Positions 23,955 through 32,457 are shown, counted from the first letter of the stretch. The stretch is 47,295 bases of DNA from Candidatus Flemingiibacterium merdigallinarum (GCA_904386005.1 CAJFKR010000010.1:1-47295); one strand, 5' to 3'. Numbers and translations are program-made. Notes: a model not told the origin generated them from the letters alone.

Positions 23955-24569
23955 ATGAAAGTATACTTCATCCGCCACGGACAGACCACCTGCAACGCCG
24001 CCGGCTGGCACCAGGGCTGGGGACCGATCGGGCTGACTGAAAAGGGCTTCGCGCAGGCGCGTGAAACAAAACGCCTGATTTCGGATATACACTTCGACAA
24101 AATATACTCGTCCGACCTTTTGCGCACACGTCAGACCGCCGAGGTGATCTTCACCGACGAATACCGCGCCGGCAGAATTCACTTCGACGCCGACCTGCGC
24201 GAAATTGACACCGGCGTGTTCTATAAAAAGGCATTCTCCGACCTTTATCCGATATATGGAGACGAATATAAACGCCGCCGTCAGGATATGGACTACGGAA
24301 TATACGGCGGCGACAGCTCGCGCGCAATCCGGGCACGAGTCGAGAATTTTCTGTGTCGCGTTGAAGCCGACGCCGACCTCGACCGTGTCGCGGTCGTCGC
24401 ACACGGTGGAGTCATACTCGCGGCCGCGAATATCATCCTCGGCGTCCCGCCCGAGCTGCCGATTGGTCGTATTCCGATACACGTCGCGAACTGCTCGGTC
24501 AGCGTATTTGGTTATGAAAAGGGTAGCTGGTCGGTTAAGCAGATCAACTACACCGGACGAATCGAATAG
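23955..24569 (+). CDS. Histidine phosphatase (phosphoglycerate-mutase superfamily)
   Basis: 204 residues; ATG at 23955 follows GAAAGGA. The phosphoacceptor motif is RHGQTTCNAAG near residue 7, with the second Arg in YSSDLLRTRQTAE, the conserved Glu in LREIDTGVF, and the second active-site His in VVAHGGVI. The order and length match small cofactor-independent histidine phosphatases such as alpha-ribazole phosphatase or broad-specificity sugar phosphatases; the substrate cannot be decided. It lies 90 bp after the membrane-anchored unknown gene and may be the last gene of the uxaC cluster. It is followed by repeats and a hairpin array. Confidence 0.9.
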   Translation: MKVYFIRHGQTTCNAAGWHQGWGPIGLTEKGFAQARETKRLISDIHFDKIYSSDLLRTRQTAEVIFTDEYRAGRIHFDADLREIDTGVFYKKAFSDLYPIYGDEYKRRRQDMDYGIYGGDSSRAIRARVENFLCRVEADADLDRVAVVAHGGVILAAANIILGVPPELPIGRIPIHVANCSVSVFGYEKGSWSVKQINYTGRIE

Positions 24570-24648
24570 GATAGTTTTACCAATAATCAGCCGCTCGCAT
24601 CCCCTGACTTCACTCCCTGATGTAACCTCAAATTTAGTCTCTGATATC

Positions 24649-24708
24649 CCCCGCTTTCGTCCCTGCTTTTGTCCCCGCTTTTGTCCACACTTGTATCCCC
24701 GCTTTCGC
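24649..24708. repeat. Five 12-bp tandem units, CCCCGCTTTTGT-like
   Basis: Units at 24649-24660, 24661-24672, 24673-24684, 24685-24696 (diverged) and 24697-24708. The last unit runs into the first hairpin of array B. It is in frame-neutral intergenic DNA. Confidence 0.8.
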
Positions 24709-24867
24709 TCCGCGAAAGCAAATAAAAAAAGAAATTTGCCTGCGGCAAATTTCTACCGAAGCTCTCCGGCTTCGCGGAGCGAAGCCGGAGACCACTCTGT
24801 CCGCGCCACGCGCGGACGCCACTCTTCACTCTCTTTGATTCGGCAGAGCCGAATCAAAGACCACTCT
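24701..24867. repeat. Modular hairpin array B
   Basis: Hairpins with 3-nt loops: GCTTTCGC-TCC-GCGAAAGC (24701-24719), GAAATTTGCC-TGC-GGCAAATTTC (24731-24753), a 13-bp TCTCCGGCTTCGC stem (24763-24791), GTCCGCGC-CAC-GCGCGGAC (24799-24817), and a 13-bp TCTTTGATTCGGC stem (24832-24860). The later hairpins are followed by CCACTCT or GCCACTCT. Module 2 recurs in array C and its linker CTACCGAAGCT resembles CAACCAAAGCT of array A. Confidence 0.9.
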
Positions 24868-24902
24868 TTTTCCAGCTCTCCACACTCTTTTTTTCGGTTA
24901 TA

Positions 24903-24940
24903 GAACAACACCTCCGGTTTTGCCGAAGGTGTTGTGTTTG
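24903..24940. terminator. Terminator-like hairpin before the alcohol dehydrogenase stop
   Basis: ACAACACCTCCGG and CCGAAGGTGTTGT pair with one mismatch around TTTTG, followed on the plus strand by GTTTGTTTG. It lies between convergent genes and may stop transcription from either side. Confidence 0.55.
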
Positions 24941-24948
24941 TTTGTGTA

Positions 24949-26100
24949 TTAGAGCATTGATTTGTAGAGCTTAACGATATCTTCCTTGGTCGGTACCTTC
25001 GGGTTGCCGGGCGTGCAGGCGTCCGCCATAGCCGAATCAGCGAGGAAGTCGATGTCTTCTTCCTTTACGCCAACCGCCGTCAGGTTTGCCGGGATTCCGA
25101 CATCGCTCGAAAGCTGGCGTACAGCCTCTACTGCCGCCTTGCGAGCTTCTTCGGTAGTCATCTTCTCGGTGCCCTCAACGCCCATAGCCTTCGCGATGTC
25201 GCGGTACTTGTCTCCGGTAGCGTCGGCGTTGTATTCCATAACGGTCGGCAGAATGATCGCGTTAGCTACACCATGAGGTGTGTCGTATACCGCGCCGAGC
25301 GGGTGCGCCATCGAGTGAACGATGCCGAGTCCGACGTTCGAGAAGCCCATGCCGGCTACATACTGACCGAGCGCCATGCCTTCGCGTCCCTCAGGCTCGC
25401 CCTTGACCGCCGAGCGCAGGTACTTCGAGATGAGCTCGATTGCCTTGAGCTCGAACATATCGGACATCTCCCACGCGCCGGCAGTGATGTAGCCCTCGAT
25501 CGCGTGTGTCAGCGCGTCCATACCGGTAGCCGCGGTCAGTCCCTTCGGCATCGACGACATCAGCTCGGAGTCGATTATAGCTACGACCGGAATGTCGTGC
25601 GGGTCGACGCAGACGAATTTGCGCTTCTTCTCAACGTCGGTGATGACGTAGTTTATCGTTACCTCGGCAGCGGTGCCGGCGGTCGTCGGAGCGGCGATGA
25701 TGTCGACGCACTTGTTCTTCGTGTCGACCGCGCCCTCGAGCGAGCGGACGTCAGCGTGCTCGGGGTTGTTGATGATTATGCCGATAGCCTTCGCGGTGTC
25801 CATGACCGAACCGCCGCCGACCGCGATCAGGTAGTCTGCGCCAGCGCTCTTGAACTTAGCGACGCCGTTCTGTACGTTTTCGATTGTAGGATTTGCCTTG
25901 ACGTCGTCGAGAATCTCGTATGCGAGTCCGGCTTTGTCGAGCACCTCGGTAACCTTAGCGGCGACGCCGAATTTCACAAGATCCTTGTCGGTGACGAGGA
26001 GCGCCTTCTTAAAGCCGCGCTTCTTCGCTTCGAGCGCGATGTTTTCACGCGCGCCCGCGCCGTGGTAGGAGGTTTCGTTTAATACTATTCTGTTTGCCAT
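24949..26100 (-). CDS. fucO: Iron-containing alcohol dehydrogenase (lactaldehyde reductase type)
   Basis: 383 residues. Group III alcohol dehydrogenase: NAD-binding GGGSVMDTAKAIG near 97, the PTTAGTAAEVT motif, then metal ligands in GMDALTHAIEGYI and the long signature MAHPLGAVYDTPHGVANAI. The N-terminus MANRIVLNETSYHGAGA matches FucO-like lactaldehyde/1,2-propanediol oxidoreductases particularly well, which reduce L-lactaldehyde from fucose or rhamnose breakdown; the symbol is a best guess. A GH95 fucosidase remnant lies 20 kb away, consistent with a fucose-using ancestry, but no other fuc genes are present. ATG at 26100 follows GAAGGGAT. Confidence 0.9.
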   Translation of the reverse strand: MANRIVLNETSYHGAGARENIALEAKKRGFKKALLVTDKDLVKFGVAAKVTEVLDKAGLAYEILDDVKANPTIENVQNGVAKFKSAGADYLIAVGGGSVMDTAKAIGIIINNPEHADVRSLEGAVDTKNKCVDIIAAPTTAGTAAEVTINYVITDVEKKRKFVCVDPHDIPVVAIIDSELMSSMPKGLTAATGMDALTHAIEGYITAGAWEMSDMFELKAIELISKYLRSAVKGEPEGREGMALGQYVAGMGFSNVGLGIVHSMAHPLGAVYDTPHGVANAIILPTVMEYNADATGDKYRDIAKAMGVEGTEKMTTEEARKAAVEAVRQLSSDVGIPANLTAVGVKEEDIDFLADSAMADACTPGNPKVPTKEDIVKLYKSML

Positions 26101-26275
26101 TTTATATCATCCCTTCAAATTGTAGCAGCATATATGTAGAATAACTCTGCGCGTTGCCGCGCGGGTCAATATACATTTGATACTGATAATAGTATACTCC
26201 ACCACGCCGTAAAATTCAAGCGGTATTTGTTAAGATAATATAAAGACAATTCATTATCTTCAGCCATTTGTAACA

Positions 26276-26725
26276 TCACATCCGCCACAGCTCGACAAAA
26301 TCTTGACTGACAAGGCATTTGCGCCCACGCGTAACACGTATTTTCAGTGCGACCTTGATACATCTGCCTGAAGATGATTGATTTGCGGTCGGCTTAGCAA
26401 CAGCAGATTTACTGTCAGCTGTGAAACTGCTGTCAGCTGTCAAGCTGCTGTCGACCGTGGAGCTGTCAGCCGTGGAATTGCCGTTTGAATACACCTCACC
26501 GCAGTCACAAGCATAGTCGGCGCGCCACACTCCTCGTCCACCGGTACGCCGATATTCGAGCGCGAGACGGTAAAGGTCGCCGCGGCAGGACTTCTCAAAC
26601 TCCTCCGCCGAGCTTTTGTAATAATTATCAGCTTCATCTGATATACCCCGCGGATATGTGATGTGCCAGAAAATAACAACTCTGCCTGAATCACATAGTC
26701 TGCCCGAATCATGTATCATTTCCAT
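26276..26725 (-). CDS. Uncharacterised protein, DUF3298-like
   Basis: 149 residues; not securely recognised. An excellent GGAGGG ribosome site 6 bp before ATG 26725 supports a real gene. The first 75 residues (SGRVVIFWHITYPRG; NYYKSSAEEFEKSCRGDLYRLALEYRR) resemble small clostridial DUF3298-like proteins. A low-complexity insertion of repeated TADSS/TVDSS units (about residues 80-110) separates them from a basic C-terminal segment (IKVALKIRVTRGRKCLVSQDFVELW). The repeat appears to be a local expansion of a CAGCTGTC-type DNA repeat. The gene stands alone between the alcohol dehydrogenase and the ABC pair; no function can be given. Confidence 0.65.
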   Translation of the reverse strand: MEMIHDSGRLCDSGRVVIFWHITYPRGISDEADNYYKSSAEEFEKSCRGDLYRLALEYRRTGGRGVWRADYACDCGEVYSNGNSTADSSTVDSSLTADSSFTADSKSAVAKPTANQSSSGRCIKVALKIRVTRGRKCLVSQDFVELWRM

Positions 26726-26898
26726 TTCTTTCCCTCCGATACAGCCCGTCCGCGCTTTACTTCATTATATTTGATCTACTTACATCAATTTATATTGTGA
26801 ATGAGATGAAAATATGCTTTAATGTTTACATCTGTTGATATTATTTAAGTCAAAATTCAACAAAAAATTAATTTGCTAATCAAATTATTACATTTCTA

Positions 26899-26927
26899 TT
26901 GAATTCGAGGGTTAAATGTGGTATAAT
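26899..26927 (+). promoter_or_regulatory. Sigma-A promoter for ABC pair 3
   Basis: TTGAAT (26899-26904), 17-bp spacer, TATAAT (26922-26927), 67 bp before the ABC start at 26994. Confidence 0.75.
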
Positions 26928-26993
26928 ACGTAGGTATTAATTTTATAAGGAAAGATTCCGCAAAATGATGTTGGCGGAATACGGGGTGATGAA

Positions 26994-28754
26994 ATGGTTG
27001 TACGTGAATTCCTGCGAAAATACGGCTGGCTTTACATACCCGGTCTTATTTTCCTCGCTCTGAACTCGTATATTCAGAGCCTGTCCCCGAGCGCGCTCGG
27101 AGACGCTATCGACATCTTGTCCGAAAGCTCTCCCGATCATGAACGCCTGATACGTCAGGCTCTGATCATAGCCGCGATCGGCGCGGGTGTATTCGCCGCC
27201 CGTTTTGCCTGGCGACTGTTTATTATCGGAAACGCCCGGCGCATGGAGTGCTTCCTGCGCGAAAAGCTCTACCTGAAGCTGCAAAGCCTGCCGGTGTCCT
27301 TCTTTCAAAAGCAGACATCCGGCGACCTCATGGCCTACGCCATAAACGACGTCGGCGCGGTCAGAATGACCTTCGGACCGGTGCTTGCGCAGAGCTTCGA
27401 CGGCATTATCGTCGCCGCCCTGTCAATCTGGGGCATGATCCGCGAGGTCGATATCCGTATGACCTTACTCGCACTCGCGCCGGTGCCGTTCGCCGCGGCG
27501 GCGACTATAATCCTCGGAAATCAGGTTCAGAAGCGATTCGGACGCGTCCAGACCCTGTTCTCGAAGCTGTCGGGCTTCGTCAACGAGAGCATCGGCGGAA
27601 TCAAGGTCACAAAGGCGTTTGCCAAGGAATCAGTCCGCGAAAAGGATTTCGCTGAAATCTCCGACGATATGCGCGAAGCGAACGTTAACCTCGCGAGAGC
27701 GTCCTCGCTGATAAATCCCGCCGTCACCGCGTCGTTCGGTCTTTCCTACGCGGTCGCGCTGATAGCCGGCGGCAATGCCGTCATGTCCGGCTCGATGGGC
27801 GCGGGCACGCTCGTCACCTTTCTCGGTTATCTGCTGCTCGTACAGAATCCTATCGTGCAGCTCGGAAATATAATCAACCGTATACAGCGCGGTCTCGCCT
27901 CATATAAGCGGCTTAACGCGATATTCGTCGAGGACGCGATCCCCGAGTTTGACAGCCATTACGACAAGGCGATAGCCGAACACTTCGTTCCCGAAATCAA
28001 GGCAGACAACCTTAAATACCGCTACGAGGGCGCGCCCGATAACGCGCTGGGCGGCGTTTCTTTCGACATAAAGCCGGGGCATTCGCTCGGTATTTCCGGC
28101 TCAACCGGAAGCGGAAAGACGACTTTATTGTCGCTGATTGCCAAGCTGCGTCTGCCGTCGGACGGCAGGCTCACGATATCCGGACTCGATATTTCGAAAA
28201 TCCCCGCGTACACGCTGCGCACAAAGATCGGCTACGTGCCGCAGGACGGATTTCTGTTCTCGGCTACAATCGCCGAAAACATCGCGCTCGGCTCCGATAC
28301 AATCGACATGGATCGCGTACGCGAGTGCGCGCGCATCGCCTGCATTGCCGACGAGATAGAAAAATTCCCGGATGGCTACAATACAGAGGTCGGCGAGAGG
28401 GGCACGCATCTTTCGGGCGGTCAGAAGCAGCGCGTTTCACTGGCACGCGCTCTGTACTCGAATCCGACTCTGCTGCTGCTCGACGACACTTTGTCTGCCG
28501 TTGACAACATCACCGAAAAGCGGCTGATCGAGAGTCTGGGACTCAACCGCTCCAATTCCGAGAACGCGCGTCCGATAACAAAGATTATAATCAGCCACCG
28601 CCTGTCCGCGCTGGTACACTGCGACGAGATAATCCACCTCGAAAATGGCGTCGTCGTCGAACGCGGCACGCACGAGGAGCTGCTAAAGCAGAACGGCGCG
28701 TACGCGTCGACCTGGTACAAGCAGGAGCACGACAATTCAGCCGATGATAAATAA
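26994..28754 (+). CDS. Heterodimeric ABC exporter subunit with degenerate catalytic site
   Basis: 586 residues with a six-helix membrane domain and C-terminal ATPase. Walker A GSTGSGKTT near 369, Q-loop VPQDGFLFSATI, signature LSGGQKQR near 473, and H-loop ISHR. Walker B reads LLLLDDTLSAVD, so the catalytic Glu is replaced by Asp. This is the known signature of one partner of LmrCD/BmrCD/TM287-288-type heterodimers, where one ATP site hydrolyses slowly or not at all. The partner at 28828 retains Glu. It therefore probably forms a multidrug- or lipid-type exporter with that gene. It is unlike the four island ABC proteins, whose Walker B Glu are all intact. Confidence 0.93.
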   Translation: MVVREFLRKYGWLYIPGLIFLALNSYIQSLSPSALGDAIDILSESSPDHERLIRQALIIAAIGAGVFAARFAWRLFIIGNARRMECFLREKLYLKLQSLPVSFFQKQTSGDLMAYAINDVGAVRMTFGPVLAQSFDGIIVAALSIWGMIREVDIRMTLLALAPVPFAAAATIILGNQVQKRFGRVQTLFSKLSGFVNESIGGIKVTKAFAKESVREKDFAEISDDMREANVNLARASSLINPAVTASFGLSYAVALIAGGNAVMSGSMGAGTLVTFLGYLLLVQNPIVQLGNIINRIQRGLASYKRLNAIFVEDAIPEFDSHYDKAIAEHFVPEIKADNLKYRYEGAPDNALGGVSFDIKPGHSLGISGSTGSGKTTLLSLIAKLRLPSDGRLTISGLDISKIPAYTLRTKIGYVPQDGFLFSATIAENIALGSDTIDMDRVRECARIACIADEIEKFPDGYNTEVGERGTHLSGGQKQRVSLARALYSNPTLLLLDDTLSAVDNITEKRLIESLGLNRSNSENARPITKIIISHRLSALVHCDEIIHLENGVVVERGTHEELLKQNGAYASTWYKQEHDNSADDK

Positions 28755-28827
28755 AATCGGCGCAGAAATGGGGAAAGTCTGAATATTATCTGAGTCAAGG
28801 AAAGGTAGATCCTGCAAACGCAGGGTT

Positions 28828-30609
28828 ATGGTCATAGATATGAATTCACAATCAAAAAAAGAGGATGTCCGCGCCGAATTCAAGCGTCTGAACAAGCGCT
28901 CGAACCTGATTCGGCTAGCCGGACTCATGAAGCCGTATCTCGGCGCGATGCTGTTATGCGGACTGCTCGTCGTCATGATAAATGTAGCCGAGCTGATAAA
29001 GCCGCTCGCGGCGGCGGTTATTATAGACGACTTCATCACCGCCGGCAAAGCACAGTCGGGGCTGTATTCAATAACCGGTCTCGGCGTCGCATATTTTCTG
29101 CTCGTAGTCATGAGCGCGGTCTTTTCGGTAGTACAGGTGCGCATGATTACGAAAATCTCTCAGGCGATACTGCACACAATGCGTGAAAAGGTGTTCCGTC
29201 AGATACAGAGCCTGCCGGTCAGCACGCTCGACCGCTACGGCACCGGACGCCTGATCACCCGCTCGACCAACGATATCGAGACGATAAACGAGTTCTATTC
29301 GGATGTGTTTTTGAATCTCTTCCGCGATGTGTTCCTGCTTCTTGGAATAGTCGTAGTCATGCTGGTGCTCGACATAAAGCTCGCGCTGATATCGTTCATC
29401 GCGATACCGATTATCGCGCTCATAACCTTTTCGATCAAGCGCATTATCAAGGAAAACTTCAAGTTTATCAAGCTCGTCACCGGCAAAATCAACGGCTTTT
29501 TCTCGGAAAACATCCTCGGTATGCGGATAATCCAGGCATTTAACGCGCAAAAGAAAAAGCTCGAAGAATTTCGCGAGCTGAACCGTCAGTATTTTAAGGG
29601 AACAATGACGCAGGTGTTCTTAAACACCGTCCTACGCCCGTCGATGGAGCTCATCAACACGGCGATAATCGCGCTGCTCGTAGCCTACAGCTACAACCGC
29701 ATCGCCGGAGGTCTGCTCGAAGTCGGTGTTTTATACGCGTTCACTAACTATGTAAAACAATTCTTCAACCCGATAAACGACCTCGCCGAAAAATACACGA
29801 CCGTACAGTCGGCGTTCGTCTCAACCGACCGCATATATGAGCTGCTCGACGACAATGACATCGAGGACCGCGAGGTCGGATATGCCGGAGACGTCGTCGG
29901 CGAAATCGAGTTCCGAGACGTATGGTTCGCATATGATGACGAAAACTGGGTGCTCAAGGGGGTATCGTTCAAGCTGCCGAAAGGCACAAAAGCGGCGTTT
30001 GTCGGAGCGACCGGCGCGGGCAAATCTACAATCATCAATCTTATTACTCGCTGCTACGATATACAGAAAGGCGAAATCCTCGTCGATGGCATTAATGTAA
30101 AAGAGTGGAATTTACAAAAGCTGCGCAGCGGAGTCGCGGTCGTGCTTCAGGATGTGTTCCTGTTCACCGGAACGATTCGCGAAAACATCGATATGGGCGC
30201 CGGACTCGACGACGACGCGCTCAAAGATGCGCTCGCGCAGTCGGACGCGCTCGGTTTCCTCGAGTCGACCGGAGGGCTTTCGAGCCGTGTCACCGAGCAA
30301 GGTCTCAACTACTCGACCGGCGAGCGTCAGCTGCTTTCATTCGCGCGCGCCATCGCCTGCCATCCGGGCGTGCTGATACTCGACGAGGCGACCGCGCATA
30401 TCGACACCGAGACCGAACGCCGCGTGCAGAAGGCGATCGAAGCCGCGTCAATGGGTCGCACATCCATTTACATCGCGCACCGCCTGTCGACGATACGCTC
30501 AAGCGACATCATTTTCTACCTTGCCAACGGGGTCATCGTCGAGTCGGGCAATCACGACCAGCTTATGGCACTCGGCGGCAGATATGCCGCCCTGGTCGAA
30601 AGCGCGTGA
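28828..30609 (+). CDS. Heterodimeric ABC exporter subunit with canonical catalytic site
   Basis: 593 residues from ATG 28828, preceded by CAGGG; ATG 28840 is an alternative. Membrane domain, then Walker A GATGAGKST near 393, Q-loop LQDVFLFTGTI, Walker B LILDEATAHID with catalytic Glu, and H-loop IAHR. The signature loop is STGERQ rather than SGGQ. In heterodimers the partner's Walker A pairs with this signature, so the complex would have one consensus and one degenerate ATP site. The 73-bp gap from its partner and a shared promoter make an operon of two. A hairpin at 30642 follows. Confidence 0.93.
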   Translation: MVIDMNSQSKKEDVRAEFKRLNKRSNLIRLAGLMKPYLGAMLLCGLLVVMINVAELIKPLAAAVIIDDFITAGKAQSGLYSITGLGVAYFLLVVMSAVFSVVQVRMITKISQAILHTMREKVFRQIQSLPVSTLDRYGTGRLITRSTNDIETINEFYSDVFLNLFRDVFLLLGIVVVMLVLDIKLALISFIAIPIIALITFSIKRIIKENFKFIKLVTGKINGFFSENILGMRIIQAFNAQKKKLEEFRELNRQYFKGTMTQVFLNTVLRPSMELINTAIIALLVAYSYNRIAGGLLEVGVLYAFTNYVKQFFNPINDLAEKYTTVQSAFVSTDRIYELLDDNDIEDREVGYAGDVVGEIEFRDVWFAYDDENWVLKGVSFKLPKGTKAAFVGATGAGKSTIINLITRCYDIQKGEILVDGINVKEWNLQKLRSGVAVVLQDVFLFTGTIRENIDMGAGLDDDALKDALAQSDALGFLESTGGLSSRVTEQGLNYSTGERQLLSFARAIACHPGVLILDEATAHIDTETERRVQKAIEAASMGRTSIYIAHRLSTIRSSDIIFYLANGVIVESGNHDQLMALGGRYAALVESA

Positions 30610-30641
30610 TATGCGATGCACAAAAATTTTATTACCGTATA

Positions 30642-30673
30642 CAGGCTGCCGCAAAAAACGCGGCAGCCTGTTG
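30642..30673. terminator. Bidirectional terminator between ABC pair 3 and the propeller gene
   Basis: A perfect 11-bp stem CAGGCTGCCGC / GCGGCAGCCTG around AAAAAAC. The T-run is short on the plus strand; on the minus strand the tail is AT-rich (TATACGGTAATAAAATTTTT). Confidence 0.65.
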
Positions 30674-30737
30674 TATGCTGGTTGGCTGCATTAATCATGC
30701 CGTTGCCATCATATTAAATATCGACCGACACTTGCGG

Positions 30738-31760
30738 TTATTTCAGTTTATTTATGATAGCGAGCTTGTTATACAGCGCCTGTTCGAGCTGGGTTATGTT
30801 TTGCAATGTGTCGTTGACCTTTTCGTTCGCGCAGAGTATCGTTTCGAGGTCGTCGGAGCAGGCTATTATTTTTTGCAGCTTCTCGCCCTCCGCGTTGAGG
30901 ATGTGCGAAAGCGCGCACTCTACCCTCGCGACCGATTCTACCATGTCGGCGCAGACCTCGTCTCGGCAGTCGCGGCAATGCCGGCGGCGCACTTGACATG
31001 AACAGCGGATATTTACGGGCAGCTCGATTCGGTATATATAATAGTACTTACCGCATTTTCGAATCAGGCAGTCGACATATCCGTCGCCGCAGTCAATGAC
31101 GTTGACCGGCAGCTCGTGCGCGCAAAATGGAAGTATACCAAGCTCGCTGAACCGCTCGTCATATATGACAATCATATATTTGTGGCAGCGCAATACGACA
31201 GTAAAATACAGCCCGCAGCATTTATTTATACCCATAATCCAGTCGCAGACCGGACGATAGAGCACGTCGACTTCTCCGGTGCATTTATCAACTGCGAATA
31301 TTCCGCAGGTATACGCGGCGATGATTCGGTCGTCGGAGCAGTCGTATGATATGTCGGTGAGCTTGCCGACTGCACGTGGAACGTCAATTTGTATACAGTC
31401 GATTTCAGTAAAATCACAGCTCAGCTTGTATATATATCTGCCTGAGCCCGCGCAGGCTGCGTAATATGAGTCGTCTTGATAGTCATAGCAAAGAAAATCG
31501 TATTTACGCGCTGTGTCATATTTACGGCAAAATTCAAGGCAGCTGTCATATTTGTATATTCGTGAATATATGTCTCCGGTATCCTGCTTTATGGGTCTGC
31601 ACGTATCGATATAATTTTTTATCAAATCTACTTCGCTGCGTATATCCGGCTGCAAGCAATCGACTACAGCCAGATAATTGCAGCCGTCATACACGATCCG
31701 ATTATATCTTGCATGGCAGGAATCGTTTAACGCCGTCCGATTTATAATTGTGGTATTCAT
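30738..31760 (-). CDS. Cys-rich beta-propeller-like protein with C-terminal ALSHILNAEGEKLQ module
   Basis: 340 residues; GGAG 7 bp before ATG. The first ~240 residues show repeated four-strand-like units (RYIYKLSCDFTEIDCIQID; LTDISYDCSDDRIIAAYTCG; IFAVDKCTGEVDVLY), suggesting a beta-propeller, with very many cysteines. A Cys/Arg-rich hinge (CSCQVRRRHCRDCRDE) leads to a helical tail at about 280-335. The tail contains CALSHILNAEGEKLQK and aligns with the small protein at 32078. I recall this motif from clostridial surface, collagen-like or spore-associated proteins, unverified here. No signal peptide. A sigma-K-like promoter lies upstream, favouring a mother-cell coat role; this is inference. 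Confidence 0.75.
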   Translation of the reverse strand: MNTTIINRTALNDSCHARYNRIVYDGCNYLAVVDCLQPDIRSEVDLIKNYIDTCRPIKQDTGDIYSRIYKYDSCLEFCRKYDTARKYDFLCYDYQDDSYYAACAGSGRYIYKLSCDFTEIDCIQIDVPRAVGKLTDISYDCSDDRIIAAYTCGIFAVDKCTGEVDVLYRPVCDWIMGINKCCGLYFTVVLRCHKYMIVIYDERFSELGILPFCAHELPVNVIDCGDGYVDCLIRKCGKYYYIYRIELPVNIRCSCQVRRRHCRDCRDEVCADMVESVARVECALSHILNAEGEKLQKIIACSDDLETILCANEKVNDTLQNITQLEQALYNKLAIINKLK

Positions 31761-31815
31761 AGCAAATCTCCGATTATAATATCGGTAACCTTAAATATAA
31801 AATTACCTGTCATGC

Positions 31816-31843
31816 TAATATATGTCTCTATTCGACCGTCGGT
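31816..31843 (-). promoter_or_regulatory. Candidate sigma-K/sigma-E-type promoter of the propeller gene
   Basis: On the minus strand CATATATTA fits CATAnnnTA, with AC 17 bp upstream. These short, loose elements can occur by chance; support comes from a matching pair in front of the sister gene. Confidence 0.35.
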
Positions 31844-31995
31844 TAAGGATAGTACCGATATATGCCGCACAACAATTTTTCTTTAACGCGGCTGCGTGCT
31901 CATAAGCGTCTTGATGAATCGAAATATACGATTAATTCAGCTTTGAAATCGGATTTCACACAGTCGAATTGAGCCCGGTCCGCCGTCATGCCGTA

Positions 31996-32022
31996 ACGCT
32001 TGCGCATCGCCGGCATACCCTA
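31996..32022 (+). promoter_or_regulatory. Candidate sigma-K/sigma-E-type promoter of the small module gene
   Basis: AC (31996-31997), 16-bp spacer, CATACCCTA (32014-32022), matching the mother-cell sporulation consensus CATAnnnTA. No competing sigma-A promoter was seen. Confidence 0.4.
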
Positions 32023-32077
32023 TTAATAAGCACCGGATATATCTGTTGCCGTTAAAACAATAATGGAGGATCTTCTC

Positions 32078-32362
32078 ATGAGTATGCCGCAAATCACACA
32101 CGGAACTGAATCGCGCTGCCAGGCTATAACCGATATCATCGCTTCAATCGCGCTCGAGCAGACCGCGCTGTCGCACATTCTGAACGCCGAGGGCGAGAAG
32201 CTGCAAAAGGTCATCGCGGAATCGTCCAACGTCGAGGAGCTGCTCTGCGTCAACAAATCGGTAAACCGCATGGTCGACAGCATTACAAAGCTCGAATTCA
32301 TGCTTCAAAGCAAGCTTCAATTGTTTGACGACTGCCTTTGCGACAGTTGTAGATTAGTTTAG
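32078..32362 (+). CDS. Small ALSHILNAEGEKLQ-module protein
   Basis: 94 residues. ATG at 32078 is selected because GGAGG sits 8 bp upstream, and the in-frame ATG at 32063 would overlap that site. Nearly the whole protein is the helical module: CQAITDIIASIALEQTALSH followed by ILNAEGEKLQKVIAESSNVE, then LLCVNKSVNRMVDSITKLE, ending with FDDCLCDSC. It matches the last ~65 residues of the divergent propeller protein. It looks like an oligomerisation or anchoring unit, and the terminal cysteines could cross-link. It is monocistronic and ends in a clear terminator. Function is not known; a spore-coat or surface role is suggested only by motif and promoter. Confidence 0.8.
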   Translation: MSMPQITHGTESRCQAITDIIASIALEQTALSHILNAEGEKLQKVIAESSNVEELLCVNKSVNRMVDSITKLEFMLQSKLQLFDDCLCDSCRLV

Positions 32363-32375
32363 TGAATATACGACA

Positions 32376-32414
32376 AGTGACCGCAGCGTTATGCCGCGGT
32401 CACTGTTTCTATTT
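32376..32414 (+). terminator. Intrinsic terminator after the small module gene
   Basis: AGTGACCGC / GCGGTCACT, perfect 9-bp stem with an 11-nt loop, followed by GTTTCTATTT. Confidence 0.75.
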
Positions 32415-32457
32415 GATTAATATGTGCTTTTAACTAAAAATATTACCCGATATTTGC

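Larger units (their letters stand above)
31761..32077. other. Divergent region between the two ALSHILNAEGEKLQ genes
   Basis: No gene seen. It holds two outward-facing sigma-K/E-like promoter candidates (31816-31843 minus, 31996-32022 plus) and the ribosome sites of both genes. No sigma-A consensus pair stands out. Confidence 0.55.

Noticed and set aside
26101-26275. Rex or CcpA operator before the alcohol dehydrogenase
   Set aside because: No TTGTGA-N6-TCACAA or cre-like palindrome; only a GC-rich CGCGC inverted repeat of uncertain meaning.
30105-31001. Long plus-strand frame rich in Arg overlapping the ABC gene
   Set aside because: It is an out-of-frame shadow of the ABC exporter and its neighbour, with typical Arg/Ala-rich shadow composition.
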